Shown: positions 49,354-58,743, counted from the stretch's first letter. The stretch is DNA of 64,000 bases from JBOFFC01 sp051648405 (GCA_051648405.1 JBOFFC010000114.1:1-64000); one strand, 5' to 3'. A program made the numbers and translations. Notes: generated by a model not told the origin, from the sequence alone.

Positions 49354-52300
49354 TCAGTCCGGTCGCCGCCGCACGGTCGCCAGCGTCGCGATCAAGCCGA
49401 TCGCGAGCGCCGTCGGCTCAGGGACTGCCGTGGAGACGCCGGCCCCGTAGGCGCCGCGGGCGAAGCCGTAGGCCGACGCCCACACGCCGTAGTCGGCCGT
49501 ATCGACGTCGCCGTCGAAGTCCGTGTCGGCGGCCAGGGCGGCAGTCCCCTCGGCGTCGCGCCACAGGGTGTAGTCGGCCGCGTTCACGACGCCGTCGAGG
49601 TTCATGTCGCCGGCGACCGTGCGCACCAGGCTCGTCACTAGCAACTGCGCGTCGGCCGCGTTGGTGGCCCCGTCGAGGTTCACGTCGAACCGCCAGTTGC
49701 TCGAGCCCAGGTTCGCGTACAGCGCCGCGAGGTCGGCCTCGTTCACCGCGCTGTCTTGGTTCAGGTCTGCGCGACGCAGCAAGGCGGCCGAGTACTCGTT
49801 GAGCACGGCCTGCGAAGCGGCGCCGCTCACCAGCAGCGGCCCCAGGGCGATCAGGTCGCGCGTATCGACGAGGCCGTCGGCCGTCGCGTCGGCAGTCGCC
49901 CGGAACACGCTGTTCTGGCTGTAGAGGACCGACTCGAAGCCGTTCGCTCCCGAGATGTCCGCGACTTCGAACTGGTTGTTCGCGTTCGTGTCGCCGATGC
50001 CGCGGCCGCGGTTGGTGACCGTGTACTGGCCGGCGAGGCGCTGGACGTTCGTGTTGCCGCTCGGCTCGATCGTCACCACGGTCACCACGTGGTTCCCCTC
50101 GGTGATATTGGTGTAGCCGAAGATGAACTGGTCGCGATCGTACGAACCCATGCGGTTTTGGCCGGCCTGCGCCTGCGCGATGATCGACGCCTCGCTGGTG
50201 GTCGCCGGCAAGTCGATGAACACGTGCACGGCGCTCGCCGTGGCGTCGGTCGAGCGGACGATCAGGTCGCGGTTGTTGGGGTTCCCCGGGTCGCTGGCGA
50301 AGGGATCGAAACTCACGACCGCCGACACGGGCTTGAAGCGATCGACGTAGACCACTTCGCGGAAGTCGGTGAACACCGCCGGGCCGCCGTCGCCGCCGGT
50401 CGCCGCATCGCGGTGACGGAACACCCGGCCGGTGATGTAGTGGCGTCCTTCGGCCAGTTGCGTGGCGTCGATCGTCTGCTCGTAGAGGCCGTTGCCCGTC
50501 GCCGACCCGTACCCGGGCTGGTTGATGCCGCTGAACGCCTCGAACCCGTACGACACGGTCCCCGGCGTGACGTTATCGACCACGTTGTTCCCGTTGACGT
50601 CGATCCCGCCGTTCACCATCAGCTGCGCAAGGTCGCCGTCGGCGTGCGTGTCGCGGATCGAACCGAGCAGGTTCACCGCGTTGGTTTCGATGCGGACCTT
50701 GAACGTGTTCTGCGTGACGATCGGCAGGCTGTCGAGCCGCGTCCGGCCGTTGACGAAGTCGTCCGACTGACCGTTCGGCGCCCCCTGCCCCGGTACGGGC
50801 GTCGAGCCCGCGATCACGCTCGTGATCGTCGCGCCGCTCGCGTCGGTGATCCGCATCTGCCCCTGCGGGCCCGACACGCCGTACACCAAGTAGCCCGACC
50901 GGTGGTCGTTCACCACCCCGCCAGTAGTCGTGGACTTGTTGCGCGGGGCACGCAGATCGACCGTCCCGTCTGGCTTGACGATCAGGACCGAGGGGAGGTC
51001 GCCGTTGGGGTCGATGAACGCGTCCTCGGCGTTGCCCGTAAGCTCGACAAGCGGCGTCCCCGGCGCGAACGCGGTCTGCACCGTGCGCGAGTCGAAGCCG
51101 CTGTCGCCGCGGTTGTTGAGCACCACCAGGGCCGACTTCTCTCGCTCGTAAATCAGCAGCTCCTTCTCCGAGCCCCCCGGCGTGCGGTCGAGGTAGTTGC
51201 CGCGGCCGTGGCTGTTGCGCAGGTTCACCAGCGTCGTGATCGCGTCGCCGTAGATCCCCCCAAGGGCGTCGTTGCGGCCGTTCTGCGGGAAGCTCCGCCC
51301 CTCGCCGAACTGCTTGGCGTTCATGTAGACGATCGCCTCGCCCGGCCGCATCAGCAGGTAGGCGTGGGCGACGCTGTTCAGGTGGGCCGGCCCCTCGTCG
51401 TGGCTCTGAGCAAAAGCGACCCCCTGGCTGCCGTTGTTCGCGAAGCCGTCGTTGGCGTCGATGCTCGCGTTCTTCACGTTCCGCCAGTCGTTCACGAGTC
51501 CGTTCGACGACAAGTTCGCCTTGATCGCCCCGAACAGGTTGAAGTCGAGCGCGTCGCGATTGCCGCCGACCTGGCCCAGGTCCGCGTTGTTGATGTCCTT
51601 GCGGATGTAGGGCTGAAGGTTCGCCGGCGTGTCGTAGCCCGTCTCGAGGAACGTGAAGGGGTGCTTGGGGCTGCCGTCGAGGTACGTGTCCTTCTCCGCC
51701 CGGAACACGGCCTGGTCGAAGTAGTTCAGCACCCAGCGCGGGAAGTGGCGGGCGGCGTCGATGCGGAAGCCATCGACCCCCACCTCTTGGATCATCCAGC
51801 GGGCGTTCCGCATGATCAGACCGAGCGCGTTCTCCGTGACCGGGTCGCCCGACAGCGGCGTCGTGGTGTTGAAGTCGTAGAGCGTGACGTTCTGGTTGTT
51901 GCGCGCGTCGAAGACCGTCGTCCCCCCCAACCCTTGGTCGGGGTAGAGCCGCGCGTTGCTCTCGTTCGGGACGTTCTGGGCCGAACGCCCGAAGGCGCCC
52001 GCCGTGCCCGCCGGGATGTTCAGCGGGTTGCCGGCCGTCGTCGGGTGGCGGATGAACTGGTGGTTCGTGGTCTGGTCGATGTCGATCAGCCCGGCGAGGC
52101 GGAAGTTCTCTTCTCCCGACTCGAAGGCGCCGTTGAAGTCCCCATCGACCGCCCCCGGCAACTGCAGCGCGAAGCCCGGGTAGCCCCCCCCCTGCTGGAA
52201 GGTAACGTCGTCGGCGGTGGTCGCCGTGCCGCGCGTATCGACCGTCGCCAGATCGGCGAAGCCGTTGTGGTTGGGGATGAAGTCGGTGTGGACGGTCATC

Positions 52301-52644
52301 CCCGCCCGGTGCGCGTTGTTGATGAGCGTCTTGAGGCCCTTCTCGGTGCCGTAGAGCGTCTCGCTGCGAGGCGAACCGAGGTCGAAGCGGTCGAACACGT
52401 CGTACCCGACCGACAGGCCGCCGGTCTCGGCCTTCGCCGGCGGCGGCAGCCAAAGCCGCCCGTACCCAGCGACAAACGCGTCGGCCAGCCGGTCCTCGTA
52501 GTCGGCCCACTTGAGCTCGTAGACCTGCAAGATCGCGGCGTTCGACGTGTTCTGCGCGGACGCGCTCACGCAACTCAGCGCGAGCCCCAGCGCGAGAGCG
52601 ACTCGCGACGACGTGTTGACGACATAATTCAAAGGAGTGACCAA
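49354..52644 (-). CDS. Surface GH13 alpha-amylase with dockerin-like repeats and PEP-CTERM tail
   Basis: 1096 residues from a TTG start; no ATG lies before the signal peptide (SASAQ near residue 31). GH13 motifs: TVHTDFIPNHNG (I), VDGFRIDAARHF (II, nucleophile), FLETGYD (III, Glu) and AFAQSHDEGPAH (IV). Several beta domains follow. From about residue 900 come four or more calcium-type loops: DLNQDSAVNEADL, DVNLDGATNAADA, DMNLDGVVNAADYTLWRD and DTDFDGDVDTADYGVW. The tail AVPEPTALAIGLIATLATVR is the sorting signal. It should degrade starch at the cell surface. Confidence 0.92.
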   Translation of the reverse strand: MVTPLNYVVNTSSRVALALGLALSCVSASAQNTSNAAILQVYELKWADYEDRLADAFVAGYGRLWLPPPAKAETGGLSVGYDVFDRFDLGSPRSETLYGTEKGLKTLINNAHRAGMTVHTDFIPNHNGFADLATVDTRGTATTADDVTFQQGGGYPGFALQLPGAVDGDFNGAFESGEENFRLAGLIDIDQTTNHQFIRHPTTAGNPLNIPAGTAGAFGRSAQNVPNESNARLYPDQGLGGTTVFDARNNQNVTLYDFNTTTPLSGDPVTENALGLIMRNARWMIQEVGVDGFRIDAARHFPRWVLNYFDQAVFRAEKDTYLDGSPKHPFTFLETGYDTPANLQPYIRKDINNADLGQVGGNRDALDFNLFGAIKANLSSNGLVNDWRNVKNASIDANDGFANNGSQGVAFAQSHDEGPAHLNSVAHAYLLMRPGEAIVYMNAKQFGEGRSFPQNGRNDALGGIYGDAITTLVNLRNSHGRGNYLDRTPGGSEKELLIYEREKSALVVLNNRGDSGFDSRTVQTAFAPGTPLVELTGNAEDAFIDPNGDLPSVLIVKPDGTVDLRAPRNKSTTTGGVVNDHRSGYLVYGVSGPQGQMRITDASGATITSVIAGSTPVPGQGAPNGQSDDFVNGRTRLDSLPIVTQNTFKVRIETNAVNLLGSIRDTHADGDLAQLMVNGGIDVNGNNVVDNVTPGTVSYGFEAFSGINQPGYGSATGNGLYEQTIDATQLAEGRHYITGRVFRHRDAATGGDGGPAVFTDFREVVYVDRFKPVSAVVSFDPFASDPGNPNNRDLIVRSTDATASAVHVFIDLPATTSEASIIAQAQAGQNRMGSYDRDQFIFGYTNITEGNHVVTVVTIEPSGNTNVQRLAGQYTVTNRGRGIGDTNANNQFEVADISGANGFESVLYSQNSVFRATADATADGLVDTRDLIALGPLLVSGAASQAVLNEYSAALLRRADLNQDSAVNEADLAALYANLGSSNWRFDVNLDGATNAADAQLLVTSLVRTVAGDMNLDGVVNAADYTLWRDAEGTAALAADTDFDGDVDTADYGVWASAYGFARGAYGAGVSTAVPEPTALAIGLIATLATVRRRPD

Positions 52645-52710
52645 TCAGGTGCTTGTCTGTTCCACGCCGCTGGCGCCTAGCGCTGTCAGCATTCCGCTTT
52701 CAGCCAGCTT

Positions 52711-52738
52711 CTCTCGCCTCTCGCCTCTTACCTCTTCC
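52711..52738. repeat. Heptamer array over the 3' end of a lipoprotein gene
   Basis: CTCTCGC, CTCTCGC, CTCTTAC, CTCTTCC. The stop codon of the lipoprotein gene (52728-52730) lies in the array, which encodes its last residues (KR and neighbours). Confidence 0.8.
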
Positions 52739-53195
52739 TTCGCTTGCTCGGATCAACCCACCCCGCGGGGGGGGTCGAGTTCAACTCGAAGTCGTGCGCG
52801 TTGCTGCCGGGCTCGACGGTGATCGTCAGGCCGGAGGTGTCGGTCGAGCCGTACCACTCGGGGGTCAGTCGCTTCCCGGGTGGGGGCGGACCGCCGTTCT
52901 TGCCGTAGAGGGAAGCCGACTTCTCAACCGCAAACACCGTAACGGCATACTGACCCGACGAAACTCCCAGCTCGCGGCCAGTCTTCACTTTGTAGCTGCC
53001 AGAGCCGTCGATAGACCCCGATGCCGAGGCGCCGCTTTCGCTCATCGGTTGTAGCGCGACGGTTCCGGTTGGCAGCGCCGCCCCGTCTAGGGTTACGGTT
53101 CCCGAAAGCGATGCGTCGTACTTGCCACCGCAGCCTACGCATGCGAGAGCGACGAGCGCGACGAGCGCGCGTGCCTTGATACGCATATCAGTCAT
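52728..53195 (-). CDS. Small lipoprotein with carboxypeptidase-regulatory-like fold
   Basis: 155 residues from the ATG at 53195 (MTDMRIKARA; a second ATG three codons later is possible). The lipobox is ALACVGCGG. The mature part begins YDASLSGTVTLDGAALPTGT and continues as a beta sandwich (GSYKVKTGRELGVSSGQYAV), similar to the small lipoproteins that commonly accompany DUF1559 genes in planctomycetes. The C-terminus is basic (DPSKRRKR) and coded partly by a heptamer array. It follows the DUF1559 gene on the same strand. Confidence 0.75.
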   Translation of the reverse strand: MTDMRIKARALVALVALACVGCGGKYDASLSGTVTLDGAALPTGTVALQPMSESGASASGSIDGSGSYKVKTGRELGVSSGQYAVTVFAVEKSASLYGKNGGPPPPGKRLTPEWYGSTDTSGLTITVEPGSNAHDFELNSTPPAGWVDPSKRRKR

Positions 53196-53265
53196 TCCGG
53201 GCGTCCCATGCCATTTCGAAAGAGGTGACCATGTGCAATTGTCGATCGACACGTCCAACACATTA

Positions 53266-54366
53266 CTATTGTATTGAAAACACTTCGCCACCCGCTCTTG
53301 TAGCAGCCGCCCGATACGCTCGCCGTTCGATCCCCTCCTGGATGAATTGCACCGATCCATCGCACATCGCGAAGTTGATCCCTCCAGGATGGAGGCTCTT
53401 GAACCCGCGATACCTCCACCACTCGCGAATGATTGCGGCGGGCTCAAAGCTGGTCGGAGCGACGTTCGGCGGAATGCCGCAAGTCGCCCAATCCCCGTCA
53501 GCAAAGTAAGCCGCCGAGTGATAGTCTTCTGCAACGATGCTCTCACCGACGAGAAACGTCTTGCTCGTGCCGTCGGAGATCTTGCGGATCGAGACCGGCT
53601 TGTAGTGCGAGTTGCGCCAAATCACGCCGTTCGCATCGATGGTGTTGTGGGCGTTGGGCGAACCAACGAGCGTGTAGTCACTGCCGCCAACCACGTCCGC
53701 GTCGCCCCATTCCGTCGGGCCGGTCTTCCCCGGCGCCTGACTCTCGTTCTCGCCAATCGGGATGATCGAGTCGCCAATGTTCCCCTTGTAGCTGGTCGTT
53801 GCGACCAACACCGGGGGCTGACTCCAGTAGAACTGCTGGTCGCTGGGTCGCGCTGAGTCATCCGACGGGCAAGTGATCGCTCCGATCTGGCGACTCGTGA
53901 AGTCGCGGATGTCGCGTCGGCCGACGCCGCGACCAGCGCCAGCGGTTGTGAAGTTCCCGGTGAAGCCCGGTTCCATTGCGTCCGAAAGAGCTTGCTCTTC
54001 GATGAACGGCAACGCGTTGGCGATCCACCCGGCGCCGCTGAAGCCGTTCTTGGTCGCCGGACTGCTGAGGTCAGGCCCGCCACCCGAAGCGCCCGGCAGC
54101 CGAGCGCGTTCGTCCCACTGACCGATGCTGATCGGGAAGTGCTGACGTGTGTCGTGGTAGTTGAGGCACGCGAGGCCCCACTGCTTCAGGTTGTTCACGC
54201 ACTGCGACCGCCGCGCCGCTTCGCGGGCCGCTTGCACGGCCGGCAGCAGCAGCGCCACCAGGATGCCGATGATGGCGATCACCACCAGCAGCTCGACGAG
54301 CGTGAACGCGCGGCGCGGGGCGCGGGGCGCGGCCGGGGAGGTTCGTTGGGGTTCGCGTCGCGTCAT
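53266..54366 (-). CDS. DUF1559 pilin-like protein
   Basis: 366 residues from the ATG at 54366. The prepilin signal is RRAFTLVELLVVIAIIGILV, with cleavage and N-methylation expected at the Phe after the Arg-rich leader. A long helix continues (LLPAVQAAREAARRSQC). The C-terminal H-x9-DG motif is HPGGINFAMCDG. DUF1559 proteins form very large families in planctomycetes and are believed to assemble at the surface through a type II/IV pilus-like system; the specific role is unknown. Confidence 0.9.
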   Translation of the reverse strand: MTRREPQRTSPAAPRAPRRAFTLVELLVVIAIIGILVALLLPAVQAAREAARRSQCVNNLKQWGLACLNYHDTRQHFPISIGQWDERARLPGASGGGPDLSSPATKNGFSGAGWIANALPFIEEQALSDAMEPGFTGNFTTAGAGRGVGRRDIRDFTSRQIGAITCPSDDSARPSDQQFYWSQPPVLVATTSYKGNIGDSIIPIGENESQAPGKTGPTEWGDADVVGGSDYTLVGSPNAHNTIDANGVIWRNSHYKPVSIRKISDGTSKTFLVGESIVAEDYHSAAYFADGDWATCGIPPNVAPTSFEPAAIIREWWRYRGFKSLHPGGINFAMCDGSVQFIQEGIERRAYRAAATRAGGEVFSIQ

Positions 54367-54453
54367 TTTGCTTTCGTTCCTTCGCGTCGTCGCCACGCGA
54401 AGCCCCGCCAGGGACCCCGCGCTCGTGTCGGGTGGGTGACTCGCAACCATCTT

Positions 54454-54495
54454 TCTCGCCTCTAACCTCTAACCTCTAACCTCTCGCCTCTTGGC
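54454..54495. repeat. Heptamer array upstream of the DUF1559 gene
   Basis: Six 7-base units: TCTCGCC, TCTAACC three times, TCTCGCC, TCTTGGC. It lies in the 212-base gap between the PEP-CTERM gene and the DUF1559 gene, where a promoter or terminator would be expected. Confidence 0.88.
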
Positions 54496-54578
54496 GTCAG
54501 CCGCCGCGGCGCCGGCCGCCCCCGCGAGCAAAGGGGGACGGCCGGCAACCGTTAGCGTCTCACAAACTCAAACTCGTC

Positions 54579-55463
54579 TCAGACGCGGCGACGCGCGCCG
54601 ACCAGGCCCAGCGCACCCAGGACCACCAGCGCGGCAGAGGCCGGCTCGGGGATGATCTGGAAGTACTGGTTTCCGTCGATCGCGGTGAAGTCGCGGTTGG
54701 TCGGGTTGCCCAGGTTGCCCTGCGGCGGCAGGCCGCCCAGGAACTGGTTCGACCAGAAGTCGTGATTCCCGCCGTTCTGGCCGACCATGACGTTGATCAC
54801 GCCACCGGTATAGCCGAGGTCCGCCAGGTCGATCCCCAACTCAAGGCCGGTCGTCACCGCCAACGCTGCAGCGCGGTTCGCGGGGCCGGTGCCGCCGCCC
54901 ACGCCCGCCGTGTTGCTGCCGTTGTAGGCGACCTGGATGCCGACGGCGTTAACGCCGACGCCGGTCGTGCCCGAGCCGAAGTCGGTCCCGCCGAACACGT
55001 TCTCGTGGAAGGTCGCCGTCTGGGCGCCGAGATTCGCGAAGTCGATGTCGAACTTGCTCGATCCGCGACGAGCGATCACGTGGTAGTCGGCGGTGAAGCC
55101 GTTGTCGAACCGCAGCCCGTCCATGGCGCCAGCGCCGTCGTTGCCGGAGCTGTCGAACACGCTCTGACCACCCTGCTTCGAGTCGATGAAGATGCTCAGC
55201 TTGTTGAAGTTGGCTTCCAAGTTTCCGGTGAGCATCAGGTACAGCTTGCCGCCCGCGATCGTGCCGTAGGCCGCGTTCCATTCGCTCTGGTTGTCGCCGA
55301 ACTGGGTATCGACGGTCTGGACGGCCTGGCCGAGCGGGTCGATCGACGGGCCGGGGACCGTGGCGGGGCCGCCGTACAGGCCATCGACCGTGCCATCAAC
55401 GACTTGAGCGAACGTCGGGGCAGCGAGCCCCAGCACAGCAGCCAGAACAAAGAAGCGTTTCAT
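54579..55463 (-). CDS. PEP-CTERM protein, paralogue of the 47748-49265 product
   Basis: 294 residues from the ATG at 55463, which follows a strong GGAGG. Signal peptide MKRFFVLAAVLGLAAPTFAQ. The domain GNLEANFNKLSIFIDSKQGG and VGQNGGNHDFWSNQFLGGLP matches the corresponding parts of the larger protein at 47748-49265, but without the dockerin-like repeat. The tail IIPEPASAALVVLGALGLVG then ARRRV is the sorting signal. It is secreted and surface-attached; ligand unknown. Confidence 0.83.
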   Translation of the reverse strand: MKRFFVLAAVLGLAAPTFAQVVDGTVDGLYGGPATVPGPSIDPLGQAVQTVDTQFGDNQSEWNAAYGTIAGGKLYLMLTGNLEANFNKLSIFIDSKQGGQSVFDSSGNDGAGAMDGLRFDNGFTADYHVIARRGSSKFDIDFANLGAQTATFHENVFGGTDFGSGTTGVGVNAVGIQVAYNGSNTAGVGGGTGPANRAAALAVTTGLELGIDLADLGYTGGVINVMVGQNGGNHDFWSNQFLGGLPPQGNLGNPTNRDFTAIDGNQYFQIIPEPASAALVVLGALGLVGARRRV

Positions 55464-55640
55464 GAGCCAAAACCTCCAAAGAAGAACCAACAGGGGAGTG
55501 ACGTAAACCACAGCAAACACCACAAGGTGAACACAACCACCGGGCCGCCGCAGACGGGGTTACCCGACGCCGACAGAGCGCGATGAATCAAGGATACGGA
55601 ATCGTGTTGCGGCGAAGAGGGTTCCGCCCGTCTGCCGCGC

Positions 55641-55676
55641 AAGTCGTCTGTCTTTGAAAAGTCGTCTGGTCCTGAA
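55641..55676 (-). promoter_or_regulatory. Tandem 18-bp direct repeat upstream of a PEP-CTERM gene
   Basis: Two adjacent 18-base units (55641-55658 and 55659-55676), both starting AAGTCGTCTG and ending TGAA, differ at a few positions. They lie about 180 bases upstream of the PEP-CTERM start and just after the anti-sigma gene. Tandem sites are typical of regulator binding, but none is identified. Confidence 0.45.
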
Positions 55677-55705
55677 AAGCCGCGTCGAAAAGTGCCACTC
55701 GCGGC

Positions 55706-57661
55706 CTAGCGCGTTCCAACCGTCGCCAAAGCCACCAGCAGCGTGTGTTGTTTCTCGGTCAGCACCGCCACCGGCGACCCCACCAACGAGGCCCCGCGGT
55801 CGCGCCGGCCGGTCACGGCGCGGTATGTGGTGCCGACACGCAACTCGTCTACCTCGTGACGCTTCGAGCCGTCGAAGTTCCCGAGGCTGATCCGATCGAA
55901 CGCAAAGTTCCCACGCAGCCGAGCGACCGCGTCGGCGATCCTCACCCCCCCTACCCAAACGCCGCGGGGATCACCCCCACGGGCCGAGCCGACGACGGCC
56001 GAACCATCGACCGCCGGCTCGTCGAGCAGGGAGATCGGATTGCGATAGACCGTCACCAAGTCCAGATTTTGCGTTCCGAACTCAATCTTAACAACGAAAA
56101 AGTTAACGCCAACCGCTTCTTTGCCGAGCCGGGCGTAGTTCCCCTTACCATAGGCGTTGTAGTTCGAGGTCGCCCCGTAGCCCGCGCCCTCGGCGCCGTT
56201 GCCGACGCAGAGCACGCGATTACCGTTGCCGTCGCCGCGGTGCAGCTCGAAGCCGTAGAACCCGTCGTCGCGGCGATCGACCCGCTGGAGGAAGCTTAGG
56301 TAAACCACTTTACCGTTGGCGCCAACGAGCCTCAGTCCGTCCTGGTTCTCGACCAGCCCGGCGGCGTCGAAGACCCCCCCGAGCGAGGTCCCCAGCGCCC
56401 GCCGGATGCGGTTCTGCTGAGCCCGCTGCGCGGCGTGCGAGCCGATCGCCCGCAGGTCGCCGTAGGCCAGGCTCCCCTCCTCGACGACGTTCGTGGCGAT
56501 CTTCCCCGGCGGAAGGGCCGCCTCGATGTCGGCCCACGCCCCGGCCCATCCGAAGCCCCCGTTCTGTCCCGACAGCGGCCCCCCCGGGTAGTCGAACCCT
56601 TCGTAGCCATAGAGCCCGTCTTGCGGGCCGCCGGTTGATTCGATCGAGCGGACGAACTGGTCGTCGTTGGCGAAGAACTTGGCGACCGTGTTCGACGCCG
56701 GACGGACGCGGGCCGCTTCGGTGGATTCGAGCCGCACGGGGTGCGTTAGGTTCTCGGCCAGCCGGGCGTCGAGCGCCCCGCGGAAGACGTGGACCTCGTC
56801 GCCGCCGTGCCCGTCGGCCGACAAGCCGAAGTGCGTCCCGAGGCCCCCTTCGGCCGAGTCGAGTTCGACCGAGATCCGCGCGGTGCGGACCGGCGCCGCG
56901 ACAATCCCCGCGGGGGCCGTAGCGGCCAGCCGGCCGCTCAAGAGCACGGCGTCTTTGCTCGCGACGCCCTCCTCACCACCCCTGAATCCGATCGCCCCGT
57001 GTCGGTTGCTCGTACCGCGTCCGACCGCGCTCCCTTCGAGCCCCAACACCGCCGGGCCCTCGAGCAGAACGCGCGACCCGTTGTCGAACGTGATCTCCGC
57101 GAGCCCGTCGACGAGCTCGATCCGCTGGCCCGCGATCAGTCGCGTGCCGAAGCCGATCGCCGCGTCGCGGGCGCTCCAACGGCAGTTCTGCGTGGCGGTG
57201 ACCCGCGCGACGACCTCGTCGATCGAAGCCTCGGCGCCGGCGACCGTCGCACCGGCGGGCGCGAACGCGAGCCGCGTCACGAAGCTCGACGCCGCCGCGA
57301 CCCCCACCAGGGCCGCCGCCAGCGGCAGCCACCCGCGCCCGCCGAACGCCCTCGGAAGAGTCGGTTGACGCCCGTCGGAACCAAAATCGGCCGAGAGGAG
57401 CCGCGGCCCGACGCGGTCCGTGCGGCCGGCAACCGGGTCCGTCGCGTTCACCGCGTGCAGCTCGGCCTCGACCGCCGCGTAGGCGAGGTACTCGTTCCGG
57501 ACCGCCGGGTTGCTGGCGAGCAGCGCGTTGAGCCGGGCGACGTCCGCGTCGGCGATCGTGCCGCTGAACCATTCGCCTAGGAGCGCGCGAGCCTCGCTCG
57601 GCGCTGTGTCACGCCAGCGGGGATCGTCGAAAGTGCCGTCCAGCGGGGCGCCGTCGTTCAT
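55706..57661 (-). CDS. FecR-like anti-sigma protein with lectin-like C-terminal domain
   Basis: 651 residues from the ATG at 57661. The N-terminal sigma-binding module (LLGEWFSGTIADADVARLNA) is followed by a membrane segment (about 112-132, LPLAAALVGVAAASSFVTRL). A FecR-type beta domain follows (AGQRIELVDGLAEITFDNGS, VLLEGPAVLGLEG), then a LamG/concanavalin-like domain after residue 350 (GLYGYEGFDYPGGPLSGQNG, FDRISLGNFDG). This matches planctomycete proteins that hold ECF sigma factors at the membrane and sense periplasmic ligands. Its start overlaps the sigma gene stop by 4 bases. Confidence 0.88.
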   Translation of the reverse strand: MNDGAPLDGTFDDPRWRDTAPSEARALLGEWFSGTIADADVARLNALLASNPAVRNEYLAYAAVEAELHAVNATDPVAGRTDRVGPRLLSADFGSDGRQPTLPRAFGGRGWLPLAAALVGVAAASSFVTRLAFAPAGATVAGAEASIDEVVARVTATQNCRWSARDAAIGFGTRLIAGQRIELVDGLAEITFDNGSRVLLEGPAVLGLEGSAVGRGTSNRHGAIGFRGGEEGVASKDAVLLSGRLAATAPAGIVAAPVRTARISVELDSAEGGLGTHFGLSADGHGGDEVHVFRGALDARLAENLTHPVRLESTEAARVRPASNTVAKFFANDDQFVRSIESTGGPQDGLYGYEGFDYPGGPLSGQNGGFGWAGAWADIEAALPPGKIATNVVEEGSLAYGDLRAIGSHAAQRAQQNRIRRALGTSLGGVFDAAGLVENQDGLRLVGANGKVVYLSFLQRVDRRDDGFYGFELHRGDGNGNRVLCVGNGAEGAGYGATSNYNAYGKGNYARLGKEAVGVNFFVVKIEFGTQNLDLVTVYRNPISLLDEPAVDGSAVVGSARGGDPRGVWVGGVRIADAVARLRGNFAFDRISLGNFDGSKRHEVDELRVGTTYRAVTGRRDRGASLVGSPVAVLTEKQHTLLVALATVGTR

Positions 57662-58236
57662 GCCAATCCTTCGGCCGAGAGGCGGCGGTTGATGCAGTCG
57701 TGCAGTGACCGCCGGACCCGATTGAGGGCCTTGTAGACCGTGTTGAGCGGCCGGCGCAACCGCACGGCCGCGTCCTTGATCGTCGTCCGCGAGTCGCCGT
57801 AGCAGGCCCGCACGAGCTCGCGGTCGCTCGCCGCGAGGCGCTCGACGCAGGCGTGCAGCGCCATCCGCCGGGCGTCCAGCAACTCGGCCTGCTCGACGGC
57901 CTCTTCGGCCAGCAGGTCCACGACCCCCTCGGAGAGCATCCCCTGCGGCAAACCCGCGCCGTGGCGGCGCTCGGTTCGGCGGAACTTGCGGACTTGGTTT
58001 AGGGCGATGACGCTCGCCCAACGCATGAAGTTGGTCGAGGGGTCGAACTTGCGGTACTCACGCCACAAGACGACGCACACCTCTTGGAACACCTCCTCGG
58101 CGTACGCCGGGCGTCCCAGCAGGGTCACCAGGTAGGCGTACAGCCAGCGGTCATGCTGCGCGAAGATCCGCGCGAAGACAGCGCGGCCTTCTTCGTCGCT
58201 TCGGTCGTCCACCGGTAGGCGGTTGGTGACGATCAC
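57658..58236 (-). CDS. ECF-type sigma-70 factor (Rhodopirellula/Verrucomicrobium type)
   Basis: 192 residues from a GTG at 58236; GTG at 58266 and TTG at 58311 are alternatives. Region 2 includes GRPAYAEEVFQEVCVVLWRE, FDPSTNFMRWASVIALNQVR. Region 4 includes ASDRELVRACYGDSRTTIKD and RPLNTVYKALNRVRRSLHDC. It is translationally coupled to its anti-sigma and heads the minus-strand block that contains the amylases and transporter, so control of that block is possible (inference). Confidence 0.9.
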   Translation of the reverse strand: MIVTNRLPVDDRSDEEGRAVFARIFAQHDRWLYAYLVTLLGRPAYAEEVFQEVCVVLWREYRKFDPSTNFMRWASVIALNQVRKFRRTERRHGAGLPQGMLSEGVVDLLAEEAVEQAELLDARRMALHACVERLAASDRELVRACYGDSRTTIKDAAVRLRRPLNTVYKALNRVRRSLHDCINRRLSAEGLA

Positions 58237-58743
58237 GGAACCTGGCTTTGCTAAGGACGGACGCACTGCACTGGACGGGGCGGCGCTCGGGGAGTCGCCG
58301 GGGAGCGGCAATCAGCGGGTGTTTGAATCAGCCCCGCCCCAGTACGCAGCGCCGGACCGAACGAGCCCGAAACGACCGCTCGACTAGTCACCCGCGAGGC
58401 CACGCGGGCCTGCAACGCGACGTTAAGAGCGAACGCCCGGGAAGCTCGACCGGGGTGATCTGGAACCAGGAAACGGGAAAAGCAGCGCCGGACAAGGGAC
58501 GCTTTGACCCTCTCCATTACTACTAGGCGCGACGCTTGGGGAATTGGTAGCGGATTCGCGGGTTTTTCTGGGAAACGCGGCGGGGGCCTTGCGGCCCGCT
58601 GGAGGTTCCGCCCCTAGAGCGTCGCGCCCCGAGCCGCCGGCGTCGCGGTGGCGCTTCGCGCGAGACGCGCAGAAATCGCTTGCAGGGCGGGTAGTGTTCG
58701 CTAGTATACTGGTCGCATTTCCACTAACCCGCAGGGGCTGCCG
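58237..58743. other. Intergenic region between divergent sigma-factor and comM genes
   Basis: About 500 bases with no convincing gene. It contains a short TTGC-loop hairpin (GGGCC 58584-58588 and GGCCC 58593-58597) and a candidate comM promoter at 58680-58710. Nothing else recognisable. Confidence 0.6.
58680..58710 (+). promoter_or_regulatory. Candidate comM promoter
   Basis: TTGCAG at 58680-58685 and TATACT at 58705-58710 are close to -35 and -10 consensus. The spacer is 19 bases, slightly long. The -10 lies 34 bases before the comM ATG. Confidence 0.45.

Noticed and set aside
49756..52680. 974-residue open frame on the plus strand
   Set aside because: It is exactly antisense to the GH13 amylase, Arg/Val/Asp-rich and without any domain. 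High GC makes such shadow frames common.
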